A stretch of DNA of 64,000 nucleotides from Paracoccaceae bacterium (GTDB taxonomy: Bacteria; Pseudomonadota; Alphaproteobacteria; Rhodobacterales; Rhodobacteraceae). Position numbers and translations under genes: made by a program. The stretch is from positions 1-64,000 of the forward strand of contig JAPYON010000001.1 in NCBI GenBank assembly GCA_029938175.1. Direction: 5' to 3'. Shown piece after piece: positions 18,024 through 28,792 of this stretch (position 1 is its first letter; each line of letters begins with the position of its first letter). The notes under the pieces are model-generated. The model was not told where the DNA came from, searched no databases, and saw only the letters and a list, made by a program, of their open reading frames with translations.

Positions 18024-19685
18024 TTGAACCCTGATTTTATTATTGTAGGCAGCGGATCCGCCGGATCTGCGATGGCATGCCGCCTGTCCGAAGACGGGCC
18101 GCACAATGTTCTAGTGATCGAATTCGGCGGTACGGATGCTGGCCCCCTCATCCAGATGCCCGCCGCGCTTTCCTATCCGATGAACATGAAAGCCTACGAT
18201 TGGGGTTATAGCTCGGAGCCAGAACCCCATCTTAATGGACGCTCGCTTGTGACGCCGCGCGGCAAGGTTGTTGGCGGTTCATCCTCGATCAACGGGATGG
18301 TTTATGTGCGCGGGCACGCCAAGGATTACGATTATTGGGAGGAACAGGGCGCTGACGGTTGGGGCTATGACGATGTGTTGCCATATTTCAAGCGGATGGA
18401 AAGCTGGCAAGACGGGGGTCATGGCGGCGACCCGTCGTGGCGCGGGACCGATGGACCGCTGCATGTAACCCGTGGCCCGCGTGCAAATCCGCTGTTTCAA
18501 GCGTTCGTCGATGCGGGTAGGCAAGCCGGTTACGAGGTGACGGATGATTACAACGGTGAAAAGCAGGAAGGCTTTGGCCCGATGGAGCAGACCGTCTGGA
18601 AAGGCCGGCGTTGGTCTGCGGCGAATGCGTACCTGAAGCCTGCGTTGAAAAGACCGAACGTTGATTTGAAGCGTGGTCTGGTCCGCAAAGTCGTGATCGA
18701 AAATGGCCGCGCTGTCGGGGTTGAAGTTGAATCCGGTGGAAAAATCGAAGTTATCCGCGCCAATCGCGAGGTGGTTTTGGCGGCGGGCTCGATCAACTCG
18801 CCCAAGATATTACTTCTGTCGGGGGTTGGTCCGGCGGATGATTTGGCCGAGCATGGCATTGACCTAGTTGCTGATCGTGCTGGCGTCGGACAGAATCTGC
18901 AAGACCATCTAGAACTGTATATCCAGCAGGCCTGTATCCAGCCAATTACGCTTTTCAAACACTGGAATCTGTTTTCCAAGGCTATGATCGGGGCGCAGTG
19001 GTTGTTTTTGAAAACGGGCCTAGGCGCGTCTAACCAGTTTGAATCTGCTGCATTTATTCGTTCCAAAGCGGGGGTTGAATACCCCGACATTCAATATCAC
19101 TTCCTGCCCATCGCCGTTCGATATGACGGACAAGCCGCCGCCGAAGGCCACGGGTATCAGGCGCACGTCGGCCCAATGCGATCTGCGTCACGCGGGACGG
19201 TGACATTGCGATCTGCCTATCCGTTGGACACCCCGAAAATCCAGTTCAATTACATGAGTAAACCCGAAGACTGGGCAGATTTCCGCAACTGCATCCGCCT
19301 GACCCGCGAGATTTTTGGGCAGGAGGCGTTCGCTCCCTATGCTGGCAAAGAAATCCAGCCCGGCACCGACTTGCAAACCGACGACGAGCTAGATGGCTTC
19401 ATCCGCGAACACGTCGAAAGCGCGTTTCACCCCTGTGGTACTGCCAGAATGGGCCGCGCTGACGACCCGATGGCGGTCGTTGACAGCGAGTGCCGCGTGA
19501 TCGGGGTTGAAGGTTTGCGACTGGCAGACAGCTCAATCTTTCCACGAATTACGAACGGAAACCTGAACAGCCCTTCGATTATGGTCGGAGAAAAAGCCAG
19601 CGATCATATTTTGGGAAAAATCCCACTGGCAAAGTCGAATGCCGAGCCGTGGATAAGCCCGCGTTGGGAAGAAACACAGCGGTAA
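18024..19685 (+). CDS. GMC-family FAD oxidoreductase, choline dehydrogenase-like
   Basis: 553 aa, starting at TTG 18024 behind a strong TTAGGAGGCC site. FAD-binding [15 protein letters not shown] lies at the N-terminus, GMC signature [19 protein letters not shown] near residue 80, and the catalytic His in [14 protein letters not shown] with Asn in [10 protein letters not shown] near the C-terminus. The end (WISPRW...) is like BetA. Choline dehydrogenases oxidise choline to betaine aldehyde, but no betB, betI or transporter is nearby, so the substrate could be another alcohol. The 3' end overlaps the decayed fic gene on the other strand. Confidence 0.82.
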   Translation: MNPDFIIVGSGSAGSAMACRLSEDGPHNVLVIEFGGTDAGPLIQMPAALSYPMNMKAYDWGYSSEPEPHLNGRSLVTPRGKVVGGSSSINGMVYVRGHAKDYDYWEEQGADGWGYDDVLPYFKRMESWQDGGHGGDPSWRGTDGPLHVTRGPRANPLFQAFVDAGRQAGYEVTDDYNGEKQEGFGPMEQTVWKGRRWSAANAYLKPALKRPNVDLKRGLVRKVVIENGRAVGVEVESGGKIEVIRANREVVLAAGSINSPKILLLSGVGPADDLAEHGIDLVADRAGVGQNLQDHLELYIQQACIQPITLFKHWNLFSKAMIGAQWLFLKTGLGASNQFESAAFIRSKAGVEYPDIQYHFLPIAVRYDGQAAAEGHGYQAHVGPMRSASRGTVTLRSAYPLDTPKIQFNYMSKPEDWADFRNCIRLTREIFGQEAFAPYAGKEIQPGTDLQTDDELDGFIREHVESAFHPCGTARMGRADDPMAVVDSECRVIGVEGLRLADSSIFPRITNGNLNSPSIMVGEKASDHILGKIPLAKSNAEPWISPRWEETQR

Positions 19686-20661
19686 ATTCTGATGCACGGT
19701 TCTTGAACGATTTCTAATAGAGAAGGGAAAGAATATAACCCCGACGCCCTTCTCTTCGGAGGGATTAGGGTTTTCAACAATCCTGCCTCTAAAAGTTTGT
19801 TAGTGAGCCCATTTGCCACCGCGCTCGGAATTCCTGCATTTCGCCGGAAGCGGTTGTTTCGGAAAACCGGGTTTTCAAAGCTGTAGTCCAATGCGTCTGA
19901 TGACCATCTAGACCTCAAGGTATCACAGAAAATTTCGCGAATTTCGTCATAGTGCTGCTGTATTTGTCCGACAACTTCGATGTTGCTGATACCTTGGTGG
20001 TGTAGCGCTTTGAAAAAGAACTCCGCCCAAGCGGTCCAGTCGCCCTCTTCCGAAACCCCGCGAAGTCGGCTGATATATTCATCTTTGTTGCGCTCAAAAT
20101 AGTCGCTAACAAAGAAATGTGGGGCGCTTAGCGTTTTGGACTCCCATAACATTAGTGTAATCAGCATGCTTCCAAGTCGCCCGTTTCCGTCCTCGAACGG
20201 GTGCAGGGCCTTGAATTCTGCATGCGCAAGTGCTGCCTTCATAAGTGGGCGCATATCGCTGGTTCGGATAAAGTCGATAAGCGACACCATGCCCGCGGGC
20301 AGGTGTTCGGGTGCAATCGGTATAAATTCAATACTACGTCGCAACCTGCCACCAATATAGTTCTGGCTATCTTTGTATTCTCCTGGTCGCTTCTCGGCCC
20401 CCCTGCCAAAACTTAACAGCATCTTATGGGGGCCGCGTTCAGATATCGCGTGCCCTTAGGGAGGCAAGTAGAAGTTCGCTATTGGGCATACCGCGAAGCA
20501 TTGTATCGCAGTGAGTCAAAACAGTTTGCGTATCCGACAATGGCATCAGCAACCGATTCAGGTCAGGTTGCGCGGGCGGGAGCCCCCCTGTAGTGGTAGG
20601 TAACCGCACTAGAAGCATCATATATTGTGTTGTGTATCTTTATTTTGGTTTTATCTGTCAT
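19604..20661 (-). pseudogene. Broken Fic-family (AMPylation/DOC-type) protein gene
   Basis: The main open stretch (20422-19604) begins mid-domain with HKMLLSFGRGAEKRPGEY and holds the Fic motif HPFEDGNGRLGSM, in which the usual final arginine is serine. Upstream pieces in other frames still read as the Fic N-terminus: VTYHYRG, then after a slip at a six-C run (20583-20588) GGLPPAQPDLNRLLMPL, and then MPNSELLLASLRARDI ending in TGA. The expected SSRIEGT-like inhibitory helix region is missing, implying an internal deletion of roughly 90 codons. The 3' end has lost its stop and runs 82 bp into the GMC gene. It cannot make a normal protein. Confidence 0.75.
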
Positions 20662-20765
20662 AAAAGTGTTTGTGGCAGATAAAGCGATCACAAAGTGTTT
20701 TGTGATCGGTCTAATGTCCACTAATCTAGTTGCTATCGTTATTTGGCAAAACTCCTGACACAAAA

Positions 20766-20789
20766 AGCCCCGACGTTTCCATCGGGGCT
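20766..20789 (-). terminator. Rho-independent terminator after pnp
   Basis: AGCCCCGA (20766-20773) pairs with TCGGGGCT (20782-20789) around an 8-base loop. It is flanked by A's on one side and T's on the other, so it works in both orientations. It lies 25 bp after the pnp stop. Confidence 0.92.
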
Positions 20790-20813
20790 TTTCAAATTCA
20801 TTAACCGTCGGGA

Positions 20814-22940
20814 TTAACCGTCGTTTTTGATTTCTTCGCCAGTTTCCTGATCGACAACTTTCATCGACAGGCGAACTTTGCCGCGATCGTCGAAGCCCAT
20901 CAACTTAACCTTAACTTCCTGACCTTCAGTCAGAATGTCTTTCGGGTGGTTAACGCGCTCGTTCGCAAGCTGGCTTACGTGCACAAGGCCGTCACGTTTG
21001 CCGAAGAAGTTCACGAATGCACCGAAGTCCATCAGTTTCACAACTTTACCGGTGTAGATTTTACCGGCTTCAGGAACTGCAACAATCTCGTTGATCATCG
21101 CCATGGCTTTCTCGATGCTTTCAGCGTTGGCCGACGCGACCTTGATTACGCCATCATCGTTGATGTCAACTTTAGCACCGGAAACTTCAACGATTTCGCG
21201 GATCACTTTACCTCCGGAACCGATCACTTCGCGGATTTTATCCGCCGGAACGTTCATGGTTTCAATGCGAGGCGCGTGGATCGAGAAATCGCCAGCACCT
21301 GTAAGCGCTGTGCCCATTTCGGCAAGAATTGTCATCCGGCCAGCTTTAGCCTGATCCAACGCTTTTTCCATGATGTCGGCAGTGATGCCGGCAACTTTGA
21401 TATCCATCTGAAGTGACGTAATACCAGCTTCGGTACCCGCAACTTTGAAGTCCATATCGCCGAGATGATCTTCGTCGCCAAGGATGTCTGTCAGGATTGC
21501 ATAGTCGTCACCCTCAAGGATCAAGCCCATCGCAACACCGGCAACGGCAGATTTCAGCGGAACGCCCGCATCCATCATGGACAAAGAACCACCACAAACA
21601 GACGCCATTGACGACGAGCCGTTTGATTCAGTGATCTCGGAAACAACACGCACAGTATACGGGAAATCGGTTGCAGCAGGCAGAACAGCCTGAAGCGCAC
21701 GCCATGCCAGTTTACCGTGACCGATTTCACGACGGCCAGGACCCATCATGCGACCAGCTTCACCAACCGAATAGGATGGGAAGTTATAGTGCAGCATGAA
21801 GTTGGAGCGGTATGTGCCAGTCAACGCGTCGATCATCTGCTCGTCGTCGCCAGTACCAAGCGTGGTAACAACCAAGCCTTGAGTCTCACCACGTGTGAAC
21901 AATGCCGAACCGTGTGTGCGTGGCAGAATGCCAACTTCGGAAACGATCTGACGAACTGTTGTCAGGTCACGACCGTCAATACGCTTGCCAGTTTTGATAA
22001 CGTCGCCACGAACAACCGCGGATTCCAGTTTCTTGAAGCAGTTACCAAGCTGGCTGTCGTCGCGATCTTCTTCGCTTAGGGCCGCTTTGATGGTGTCACG
22101 CGCTGCGGAAATCGCAGTAGTGCGCTCTTGCTTGTCTGTGATTGCGAAAGCTACGCGAACAACTTTTTCGCCAACTTTTTCGACCTTGCCGTAAAGCTCG
22201 GAGTAATCAGCAGGCTGGAAGTCGAACATGTCGTTTGCAGCGCCTTCGGCAAGATCAATGATCATGTCGATTACTGGCTGCATTGCGTCATGGCCAAATT
22301 TGACGGCGCCCAGCATTTCAGCTTCGGACAGCTCGTAAGCTTCGGATTCAACCATCATCACAGCGTCTTTAGTACCAGCAACGATCAAGTCCAAACGCTG
22401 CTCTGGATTTTCACGCAGCTTGTGCATGTCATCGCAGGACGGGTTCAATGTGTATTCGCCGTCAACGAAACCAACGCGTGCACAACCGATTGGGCCGCGG
22501 AACGGCGCGCCGGAAAGTGTTAGCGCAGCCGATGCCGCAATCATTGCAACTACGTCTGGATCATTTTCCAGATCGTGCGAAAGAACTGTACATATAACCT
22601 GTGTTTCGTGCTTGAAGCCCGGAACGAACAGTGGGCGGATCGGGCGGTCGATCAGACGGGAAGTCAGCGTCTCTTTTTCAGTAGGGCGTGCTTCACGTTT
22701 GAAGAAGCCACCAGGGATTTTACCCGCGGCGTAGTATTTCTCTTGGTAATGCACTGTCAGCGGGAAAAAATCAAAACCAACCTTCGGTTTCTTTTCGAAC
22801 ACTACAGCACACAGAACGCTGGTTTCACCCAAGGTGGCGATAACACATGCGTCTGCTTGACGGGCAACTTTGCCAGTCTCAAGGGTCAGCGTCTCGCCGC
22901 CCCATTCGATTGATTGTTTGAATTCTTTAAACATTTTCAC
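20814..22940 (-). CDS. pnp: Polyribonucleotide nucleotidyltransferase (PNPase)
   Basis: 708 aa, usual length. It is a 3'-5' phosphorolytic exoribonuclease and degradosome component. Two RNase PH domains are present ([14 protein letters not shown]; second domain with [15 protein letters not shown] and [23 protein letters not shown]), then a KH domain ([15 protein letters not shown]) and a C-terminal S1 domain ([18 protein letters not shown]). It follows rpsO in the conserved rpsO-pnp pair and is closed by a strong terminator. Confidence 0.97.
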   Translation of the reverse strand: MKMFKEFKQSIEWGGETLTLETGKVARQADACVIATLGETSVLCAVVFEKKPKVGFDFFPLTVHYQEKYYAAGKIPGGFFKREARPTEKETLTSRLIDRPIRPLFVPGFKHETQVICTVLSHDLENDPDVVAMIAASAALTLSGAPFRGPIGCARVGFVDGEYTLNPSCDDMHKLRENPEQRLDLIVAGTKDAVMMVESEAYELSEAEMLGAVKFGHDAMQPVIDMIIDLAEGAANDMFDFQPADYSELYGKVEKVGEKVVRVAFAITDKQERTTAISAARDTIKAALSEEDRDDSQLGNCFKKLESAVVRGDVIKTGKRIDGRDLTTVRQIVSEVGILPRTHGSALFTRGETQGLVVTTLGTGDDEQMIDALTGTYRSNFMLHYNFPSYSVGEAGRMMGPGRREIGHGKLAWRALQAVLPAATDFPYTVRVVSEITESNGSSSMASVCGGSLSMMDAGVPLKSAVAGVAMGLILEGDDYAILTDILGDEDHLGDMDFKVAGTEAGITSLQMDIKVAGITADIMEKALDQAKAGRMTILAEMGTALTGAGDFSIHAPRIETMNVPADKIREVIGSGGKVIREIVEVSGAKVDINDDGVIKVASANAESIEKAMAMINEIVAVPEAGKIYTGKVVKLMDFGAFVNFFGKRDGLVHVSQLANERVNHPKDILTEGQEVKVKLMGFDDRGKVRLSMKVVDQETGEEIKNDG

Positions 22941-23007
22941 TTTCCTATCTGCGGTTCATCCCCCATGGACGAAACCCGCGATGTGGCCGATGCCACGGTA
23001 TTAACGC

Positions 23008-23033
23008 AAAGCGCGCCCGTGAAGGCGCGCTTT
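23008..23033 (-). terminator. Hairpin between rpsO and pnp
   Basis: AAAGCGCGCC (23008-23017) pairs with GGCGCGCTTT (23024-23033). It follows the rpsO stop by 7 bases on the minus strand. The T run is short (TTT then GCG), so it probably acts as a partial terminator or RNase-processing hairpin, as known for the rpsO-pnp junction in other bacteria. Confidence 0.75.
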
Positions 23034-23040
23034 GGTATTC

Positions 23041-23310
23041 TTAGCGGCGAATGCCGAGACGTTCGATAAGCGACTTGTAACGCGCTTCGTCTTTGGAACG
23101 TGTATAGTCCAACAGCTTACGACGTGTCGCAACCATTGTTAGTAGACCACGACGCGAGTGATTGTCCTTTTTGTGGGACTTGAAGTGCTCAGTCAGGGTT
23201 TTGATGCGGCTGGTCAGGATGGCAATCTGAACTTCAGGGGAACCAGTGTCACCCTTTTTAGTTGCGAATTCTTTGATCAGGCGTTCTTTTTCTTCTGGCG
23301 TAATCGACAT
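23041..23310 (-). CDS. rpsO: 30S ribosomal protein S15
   Basis: 89 aa, exact family length, with the signature [18 protein letters not shown] and RRKLLDY. It binds 16S rRNA in the platform of the small subunit. The ATG has an AAGGAAAA ribosome site. The 155-bp gap upstream, to the DUF1643 gene, shows nothing I can name beyond a leader. Confidence 0.97.
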   Translation of the reverse strand: MSITPEEKERLIKEFATKKGDTGSPEVQIAILTSRIKTLTEHFKSHKKDNHSRRGLLTMVATRRKLLDYTRSKDEARYKSLIERLGIRR

Positions 23311-23465
23311 CGTATTTTCCTTATTCTTAAAGGTTTCAAAATCCTTAATGCTCCGGCGGATGCCAAGATGTCGTCCAGCAACGTCAAAACAGAAAGGGCC
23401 GCGAAGGGGATTCCCTAGGCAGCACGGGCGTTATAGCTGTTTTTGTGGGGAATGGAAGGGTGAAT

Positions 23466-23972
23466 CTACCACCAGTTTTCCGGTCGCACAGCATACGCAA
23501 TATACAGCGGGTGCTTTGGGTGCCCCGCCTTCGTTAACCCTAAATGCTTGGGGGAAATAGGCATGGTGAGCAGCAATGCCTCAACATCTGCGCCCCTGTT
23601 CATATGTTCGCCATGTGCGCCCCAGGCGGCGACCAGATCGTCGGCCCATTCCACGCCTTGGCGGATGGTTTCGTCGTTCAGAGGGCCGACCGGATCGGCG
23701 ACGCTGCGCATGACTTTGGGGTCCGTCGCGCGGTAGGCGAAAATGTTGCAAACCCGAAACGCACCATACCCCAACGTGCGGGCGCGGCGTTCACAGCGCT
23801 CCACTGTCGGGTCGTTTTGCACCTCGGTCGCGGTCGAGGGGTTGAGCATCAGGAACATCACCTTTTTCCCACCCTCGTCCCAAACACGAGTCAGATCATA
23901 GCGGTATTCCTCACAATCCGAGTAGTTCGCTACGGAAGGCGCGTCGCCCTTCAAATGCGAGCGAGTAATCAT
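23466..23972 (-). CDS. DUF1643 domain protein
   Basis: 168 aa from the ATG at 23972, chosen because it overlaps the stop of the upstream acetyltransferase gene as ATGA; an upstream in-frame start would run far into that gene. Family signature: KKVMFLMLNPSTATEVQNDPT, followed by RVCNIFAYRATDPK and AAWGAHG. The molecular function of DUF1643 is unknown. It is commonly a single-domain protein of about this size. It is placed within the truB-rpsO neighbourhood. Confidence 0.85.
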   Translation of the reverse strand: MITRSHLKGDAPSVANYSDCEEYRYDLTRVWDEGGKKVMFLMLNPSTATEVQNDPTVERCERRARTLGYGAFRVCNIFAYRATDPKVMRSVADPVGPLNDETIRQGVEWADDLVAAWGAHGEHMNRGADVEALLLTMPISPKHLGLTKAGHPKHPLYIAYAVRPENWW

Positions 23973-24673
23973 GCGCGGAAATCTTCCAGCCGTTTGATCT
24001 GTCGTCCGTTTGTGTCGAAATTCGACGGATCCGGCCAGACATTGAAGGATGATTCCAGCGCGGGCCGCTTGGAATCGATGATCGAGAACCACGCCGTATC
24101 GCGATTGCGGCCTTTATACATAATCGCCTGCCGGAAAAGCCCTTCATACGTGAACCCCAACCGTTTCTCCGCCTTATGCGAGAGCGCATTCAGGTTGTCG
24201 CATTTCCATCCATACCGCCAATAACCTAGTTCATTAAATACACGTTGCATCATAAGGAACATGGCCTCGGTCGCAGCGGGGGTACTTTGCAGTAGAGGTG
24301 AGAAGTTAATGTTGCCCACCTCGATAATGCCTACCGCCAGATCAATCCGCATAAAGGTCGCAAGACCAACGACCTTTTCGGTGCGCTTGTCGACGATGGT
24401 GTGAAGCAGCGGGTCATCGCCAAGACAGGCAGTAGCCATCCATTCGCGAAAATCCGCCTCGGTTTCGAAGGGGTCGGTGAACAGATATGTCCAGATGCCG
24501 CCGGTTTCATCGGTCGAGAACGCCTCGAACAAATCTACTGCGTGGCGGTCTATGTCGATTGGTTCAAGACGGCAATGTCGCCCATCCATATTGGAGAGGG
24601 GCGGAGTCTTGGCCGCCTGCCAGACAACATCATCGCCAATCGGTTGGTTAAGATGGTTCACGCGCTGCGTCAT
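23969..24673 (-). CDS. GNAT-family N-acetyltransferase (RimJ/RimL-like)
   Basis: 234 aa. The middle part carries a RimJ-type acetyltransferase fold: CRLEPIDIDRHAVDLFEAFS near the start, VGLATFMRIDLAVGIIEVGNI (strand and acetyl-CoA region) and SHKAEKRLGFTYEGLFRQAIMYKGRNRDTAWFSI at the end. It abuts the truB stop and overlaps the DUF1643 start, so three genes are read together. Its substrate (protein N-terminus or small molecule) is unknown. Confidence 0.85.
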   Translation of the reverse strand: MTQRVNHLNQPIGDDVVWQAAKTPPLSNMDGRHCRLEPIDIDRHAVDLFEAFSTDETGGIWTYLFTDPFETEADFREWMATACLGDDPLLHTIVDKRTEKVVGLATFMRIDLAVGIIEVGNINFSPLLQSTPAATEAMFLMMQRVFNELGYWRYGWKCDNLNALSHKAEKRLGFTYEGLFRQAIMYKGRNRDTAWFSIIDSKRPALESSFNVWPDPSNFDTNGRQIKRLEDFRA

Positions 24674-25585
24674 TTAGCCCTCCAGCACAAAAACCCGGTT
24701 TGGGTGCAATTCGCCTGCTTTGTAAACCCCGATCGCGACCGGCGTTCCGTTCAACGAGGCCCAGCATTCTTCGCCGTATTCCACATCCGAAGCGATAACC
24801 ATGCCCGGATTACCATTTCGCAACTTGGCCGCGCCTTCTGGGGTGCAGTGCAATTCGTTCAGGTCATGCAAGCCCGCCTCTAACGGCAACAGGAATTCAT
24901 CCAGCTTGCGGTCTTTAGCCATCTCGTTAAGGATTTCGAAAGAAATGCCGTCGGACACTTCGAACGGACCAGCCCAAACGCGGCGCAATTGCACGACGTG
25001 GCCGAAACAGTCTAACGCCTGACCCAGATCGCGAGCGATGGAGCGGACGTAGCCGCCCTTGCCGCAGGTCATTTCCAGAATGGCGTGGTCCGCGTCCGGC
25101 ATCTCGATCAATTCCAGAGATTCCACGGATAGTGGGCGCGCCGTAAGTTCCATTTCTTCACCGTCGCGGGCACGTTTATAGGCGCGCTCTCCGTCGACTT
25201 TCACGGCAGAATATTGCGGGGGGACTTGCATGATGTCACCGCTAAACTCTGGCAGCGCTGCGCGAATTTCGTCGGCTGTTGGACGTTGAGCTGATTCGTT
25301 AACCACTTCGCCCTCACCATCATCGGTGTTGGTCGCCTGCCCCAAGCGGACGGTAAAGCGGTAAGCCTTCATGGAATCCGTGACATATGGCACGGTCTTG
25401 GTTGCCTCGCCAAAGGCAATCGCCAACACGCCTGTCGCTTCGGGGTCGAGCGTGCCCGCATGCCCGGCCTTTTGCGCGTCAAACGCCCATTTCGCCTTGT
25501 TTACAACGGCGCTGGATGTCACGCCCAGTGGTTTGTCCACGATCAGCCAACCACTTAGCGCGCGGCCTTTTTTACGTCTTGCCAT
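24674..25585 (-). CDS. truB: tRNA pseudouridine(55) synthase TruB
   Basis: 303 aa from the ATG at 25585, which has AGGAT upstream; the longer reading upstream is unrelated decayed sequence. The catalytic aspartate lies in [30 protein letters not shown] starts the domain. C-terminal PUA-like region ends in PNRVFVLEG. It makes pseudouridine 55 in the T loop of tRNAs. In related genomes truB lies close to rbfA; here 7.3 kb of foreign and decayed DNA separates them. Confidence 0.95.
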   Translation of the reverse strand: MARRKKGRALSGWLIVDKPLGVTSSAVVNKAKWAFDAQKAGHAGTLDPEATGVLAIAFGEATKTVPYVTDSMKAYRFTVRLGQATNTDDGEGEVVNESAQRPTADEIRAALPEFSGDIMQVPPQYSAVKVDGERAYKRARDGEEMELTARPLSVESLELIEMPDADHAILEMTCGKGGYVRSIARDLGQALDCFGHVVQLRRVWAGPFEVSDGISFEILNEMAKDRKLDEFLLPLEAGLHDLNELHCTPEGAAKLRNGNPGMVIASDVEYGEECWASLNGTPVAIGVYKAGELHPNRVFVLEG

Positions 25586-25592
25586 GATAATC

Positions 25593-25692
25593 CTATAGAA
25601 TTGGGGGTCGGCCAACTTGGCGCCAACCAGCTTTGACCCGCTCATACAACGCCTGATCCTCGCCATAAAGGGCCGAAATGCGCTTGGCGATC
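25593..25692 (-). pseudogene. 3' remnant, probably of a sulfotransferase gene
   Basis: Read leftward from about 25692 to the TAG at 25595-25593, one frame encodes [20 protein letters not shown] followed by [13 protein letters not shown]. The pattern of helix plus LYxxDxxLYE is typical of the C-terminal helix of bacterial sulfotransferases. It ends 8 bp before the truB start, where the last gene upstream of truB would end. Sulfotransferase 5' pieces on the same strand lie at 32.2-32.9 kb, next to rbfA. Family call is tentative because the piece is short. Confidence 0.42.
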
Positions 25693-25699
25693 TCAGGTA

Positions 25700-26287
25700 T
25701 TATCATCTGGACTGCATTGAACAAGTTCTGTCTGTTGGTGAGGATTGCCCTGAATGCGGTGGTGACCCGTCAAAGCTGGGCGAAGATATCACCGAAGAGC
25801 TGGAATACATCCCCGATCTCTTTGTCGTGAACAAGATTATTCGTCCCCGTATGGCTTGCCGCCACTGTGAGGCAATATCCCAAGCCCCAATGCCCTCGCG
25901 CCCGATTGAAGGGGGTCGCCCCGAGCCGGGTCTGTTTGCGCATGTTTTGGTAAGCAAATCTTCCGCCCTGCTGGCACCGCTGGCTGAGGCCATTGCACAA
26001 AGCGCCAAGGATGGTGTCGCCTTGTTCGCCGACGATACCCCGCTCAAGATGCTGGCTCCCAGCAATAAGAAGACTAAAACCGCCCGCATCTGGGCTTATG
26101 TCAGGGACAAACGACCGTGGTCTGGCCAATAACCGCCTGGCGTCTGCTACCAGTTTACGGTGGGTCGCAAGGGCGAGCACCCAGTCAAACACCTGTTGGA
26201 CTATCAGGGCTGGGTGCATGCAGCCCTTGAACTGGGCGTGGACATGAAAGCGCATGTGCCTGTGCAATACGGGTTTTATATTGGCTA
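25700..26287 (+). mobile_element. Decayed IS66-family transposase gene (tnpC)
   Basis: The plus frame reads CPECGGDPSKLGEDITEELE, FVVNKIIRPRMACRHCEA, PMPSRPIEGGRPEPGLFAHV, then LLAPLAEAI, FADDTPLKMLAPSNKKTKTA and WAYVRDKRPWSG: all IS66 TnpC signatures. About 50 residues between HVLVSK and LLAPLAEAI are missing, a TAA interrupts the frame at 26130-26132, and the same frame continues with YQFTVGRKGEHP before ending at 26287. A full TnpC is about 500 aa, so N-terminal, central and C-terminal parts are lost. I found no intact terminal inverted repeats. Confidence 0.85.
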
Positions 26288-26319
26288 GTATGGGTGGAAC
26301 TGGACACGATCCAGAGGTT

Positions 26320-27270
26320 CTAGGCTTGTTCTTGTTTGACGGGGAATAGGATTTCGTCTTTGTTATCGTGGATGAAGTCAAGAAACGTGCGCGCCGCAAG
26401 GGAAAGCTGTTTGTTTTGATTGCAGACAGCGTACCACGGTCGAACAAGCGGAAATCCTTTTGCGTCCAGCACGGCAATATGATTGCCCGCCAGTTCCAGC
26501 CGAAGGTTGTAAATCGACAACACGGATATTCCCAATCCGGCCATCACACCTTGCTTGATCGCTTCACTACTGCCCAATTCCATGAACGGAGTGATTTTTA
26601 CGCCTTGATTGTCAAATACACGCTCAACCGCTTGTCGGGTGCCAGAACCAGGTTCGCGCACCAGATGGCGTTCTTGGGCCAGTGCCTCAAGCGGTATGTT
26701 GCGTGCCGAAGTGAGGGGATGCCCGAACGGAGCCACCACTACCAACTGGTTATCAATCAACGGATAGGACTGCACAGCCATCTCATTGGGAACCTGCCCC
26801 ATGATGATCAGATCATCCTCGTTGGACTTCAGCCGTTGAATAACTTGCGAGCGGTTTGTGACGGTCAATCGAGGAATCACTTGCGGGTGCTTTGCTATAA
26901 ACGCACCAAGAAGGTGCGGCATAAAGTACTTTGCGGTGGTGATTACCGAAATACTAAGACTTCCTTTGATCACGCCTGTCAGCTCCGAAGTGCTGTCGCC
27001 CAGTGCTTCCAGCCGCGTCAGTATTTCTTGTGCTGCGGTATAAACATCGCGTCCGGCAGTTGTTGTGCGGTTGCCTTGCGCACCGCGCTCTATCAACGGT
27101 AATCCGATTGTATCCGTTAGTTTTTTCACCTGCATCGAAACGGTCGGCTGGGTAAGTTTCAGCGCTTCACTGGCACGCGTTACACCGCCGAGCCTGACGA
27201 CAGCCTCGAATATTTGCAGCTGTCGCATGGAAATATTGCGGACCAAATATTCGGTAGTAGAGTGCAGCAT
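26320..27270 (-). CDS. cbbR: LysR-type regulator CbbR (second copy, beside cbbM)
   Basis: 316 aa. The helix-turn-helix is RQLQIFEAVVRLGGVTRASEALKLTQPTVSMQVKKL, characteristic of CbbR, followed by the effector domain with SISVITTAKYFMPHLLGAF and REPGSGTRQAVERVF. It is divergent from cbbM, 118 bp away, so it most likely controls the cbbMQO genes. It resembles the classical CbbR pattern more closely than the copy at 17.0 kb. The start could also be an ATG 14 codons downstream. Confidence 0.92.
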   Translation of the reverse strand: MLHSTTEYLVRNISMRQLQIFEAVVRLGGVTRASEALKLTQPTVSMQVKKLTDTIGLPLIERGAQGNRTTTAGRDVYTAAQEILTRLEALGDSTSELTGVIKGSLSISVITTAKYFMPHLLGAFIAKHPQVIPRLTVTNRSQVIQRLKSNEDDLIIMGQVPNEMAVQSYPLIDNQLVVVAPFGHPLTSARNIPLEALAQERHLVREPGSGTRQAVERVFDNQGVKITPFMELGSSEAIKQGVMAGLGISVLSIYNLRLELAGNHIAVLDAKGFPLVRPWYAVCNQNKQLSLAARTFLDFIHDNKDEILFPVKQEQA

Positions 27271-27388
27271 AGATAATAGCCTATTAATAATATTGAAAAC
27301 TTCGATTTTACTTTATGTTGTAAGCTTGCTAATGTCCAGCTTGTGCAGCGCTTGTCGCTAAAACTTGAGAAATGCTTAGGAGAAAACC
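27271..27388. promoter_or_regulatory. Divergent cbbR-cbbM control region
   Basis: 118 bases, very AT-rich next to the cbbR end, with a near-palindrome TATTAATAATA at 27282-27292 that could be part of a LysR-type site. The cbbM ribosome site AGGAGA lies at the other end. The layout (regulator facing away from target) is the known CbbR arrangement; the exact operator is not determined. Confidence 0.5.
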
Positions 27389-28774
27389 ATGCTAGACCAA
27401 ACCTCGCGCTACAGCGATTTAACGCTTAACGAAGACGATCTGATTGCCGGAGAAAAGCACGTCCTTGCCGCCTATAAGATGAAACCGGCGCCCGGCTTCT
27501 TTGATTACATCGGCACCGCTGCGCATTTCTGCGCCGAAAGCTCTACCGGTACGAACGTACAAACCGTCACAACTGACGATTTTGCCATGGGTCTTGATGC
27601 GATCTGTTACGAGATCGACGAAGAAAAAGAGCTGATGAAAGTCGCTTTTCCGGTCGACCTGTTTGACCGCAACATAACCGATGGCCGCGCCATGGTTGTG
27701 TCGTTAATGACATGTATGGTTGGTAACAACCAAGCCATGGGCGACGTTGAGTATGCCAAGTTGCTGGACTTCTTCGTGCCGCCGCGTTTCATGCGTTTGT
27801 TTGATGGCCCATCCAAAGGCATTCAGGACATGTGGCGTATTCTTGGTCGCCCACTGGAAGATGGCGGTATGGTTGTTGGTACGATCATCAAGCCAAAACT
27901 GGGCCTGCGTCCGAAGCCATTTGCCGAAGCATGTTACCAGTTCTGGCTAGGCGGTGACTTCATCAAAAACGACGAGCCGCAGGGTAATCAGGTTTACGCT
28001 CCAATGCGTGAATCCATCCCCTTGGTCGTTGACGCGATGAAGCGCGCGATGGATGATACTGGCCAATCCAAAATCTTCTCAGCCAACATTACGGCAGACT
28101 GCCACGACGAGATGATCGCTCGTGGCGAGTATGTTCTGGAGCAATTCGGCAGTATGGCTGAAAACGTGGCTCTGCTTGTTGACGGCTTTGTTGGCGGCAC
28201 AGGCATGGTTACGACAGCACGTCGTCACTTCTCTAACCAGTTCATCCACTATCACCGTGCTGGTCACGGCATGATCACGGGTGAAGAATCGAACCGTGGT
28301 TATACAGCGCTTGTGCATATGAAGTGGGCACGTATGGCCGGTTCTTCGGGCATCCATACAGGTACAATGGGATTTGGCAAGATGGAAGGTTACAACAGTG
28401 ACACCGTTCTTTCCCGCGCTTTGATGGACGATGTTTCTGTCGGCACGCATTACACCCAACCTTGGGAACGCATGAAACCAACATCGCCAATCATCTCGGG
28501 CGGTATGAACGCGCTACGTCTACCGGGTTTCTTCGAAAACCTTGGCCACTGTAATGTTATCCAGACATCTGGCGGCGGGGCATTGGGCCACAAAGACGGC
28601 ATTGCAGACGGTGCGACTTCGCTTCGCCAAGCATATGAAGCATGGCAGGAAGGTGCTGACATCATAGAATACGCCAAAGAGCATAAAGAGCTGGCTGGTG
28701 CCTTTGAAAGTTTCCCGTCGGATGCTGACACCATCTATCCGGACTGGCGTAAGAAACTGGGCGTGCATAAGTAA
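27389..28774 (+). CDS. cbbM: RubisCO form II large subunit CbbM
   Basis: 461 aa, with every catalytic residue I can place from the R. rubrum enzyme (numbering shifted by +2): K168 in [15 protein letters not shown]; carbamylated K193 with D195 and E196 in [14 protein letters not shown]289 in HYHRAGHG; H323 in GIHTGTMG; loop-6 K331 in GFGKMEG. It fixes CO2 onto ribulose-1,5-bisphosphate and needs no small subunit. It has a strong AGGAGAAA ribosome site. It is followed by a hairpin and by its activase genes cbbQ and cbbO. It is the only complete RubisCO gene in the window. Confidence 0.97.
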   Translation: MLDQTSRYSDLTLNEDDLIAGEKHVLAAYKMKPAPGFFDYIGTAAHFCAESSTGTNVQTVTTDDFAMGLDAICYEIDEEKELMKVAFPVDLFDRNITDGRAMVVSLMTCMVGNNQAMGDVEYAKLLDFFVPPRFMRLFDGPSKGIQDMWRILGRPLEDGGMVVGTIIKPKLGLRPKPFAEACYQFWLGGDFIKNDEPQGNQVYAPMRESIPLVVDAMKRAMDDTGQSKIFSANITADCHDEMIARGEYVLEQFGSMAENVALLVDGFVGGTGMVTTARRHFSNQFIHYHRAGHGMITGEESNRGYTALVHMKWARMAGSSGIHTGTMGFGKMEGYNSDTVLSRALMDDVSVGTHYTQPWERMKPTSPIISGGMNALRLPGFFENLGHCNVIQTSGGGALGHKDGIADGATSLRQAYEAWQEGADIIEYAKEHKELAGAFESFPSDADTIYPDWRKKLGVHK

Positions 28775-28792
28775 GCGCCGAGATACTAATTT

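Noticed and set aside
25586-26319. An intact, mobile IS66 element
   Set aside because: The transposase has an internal deletion, a stop codon and missing ends, and no tnpA/tnpB or terminal repeats were found.
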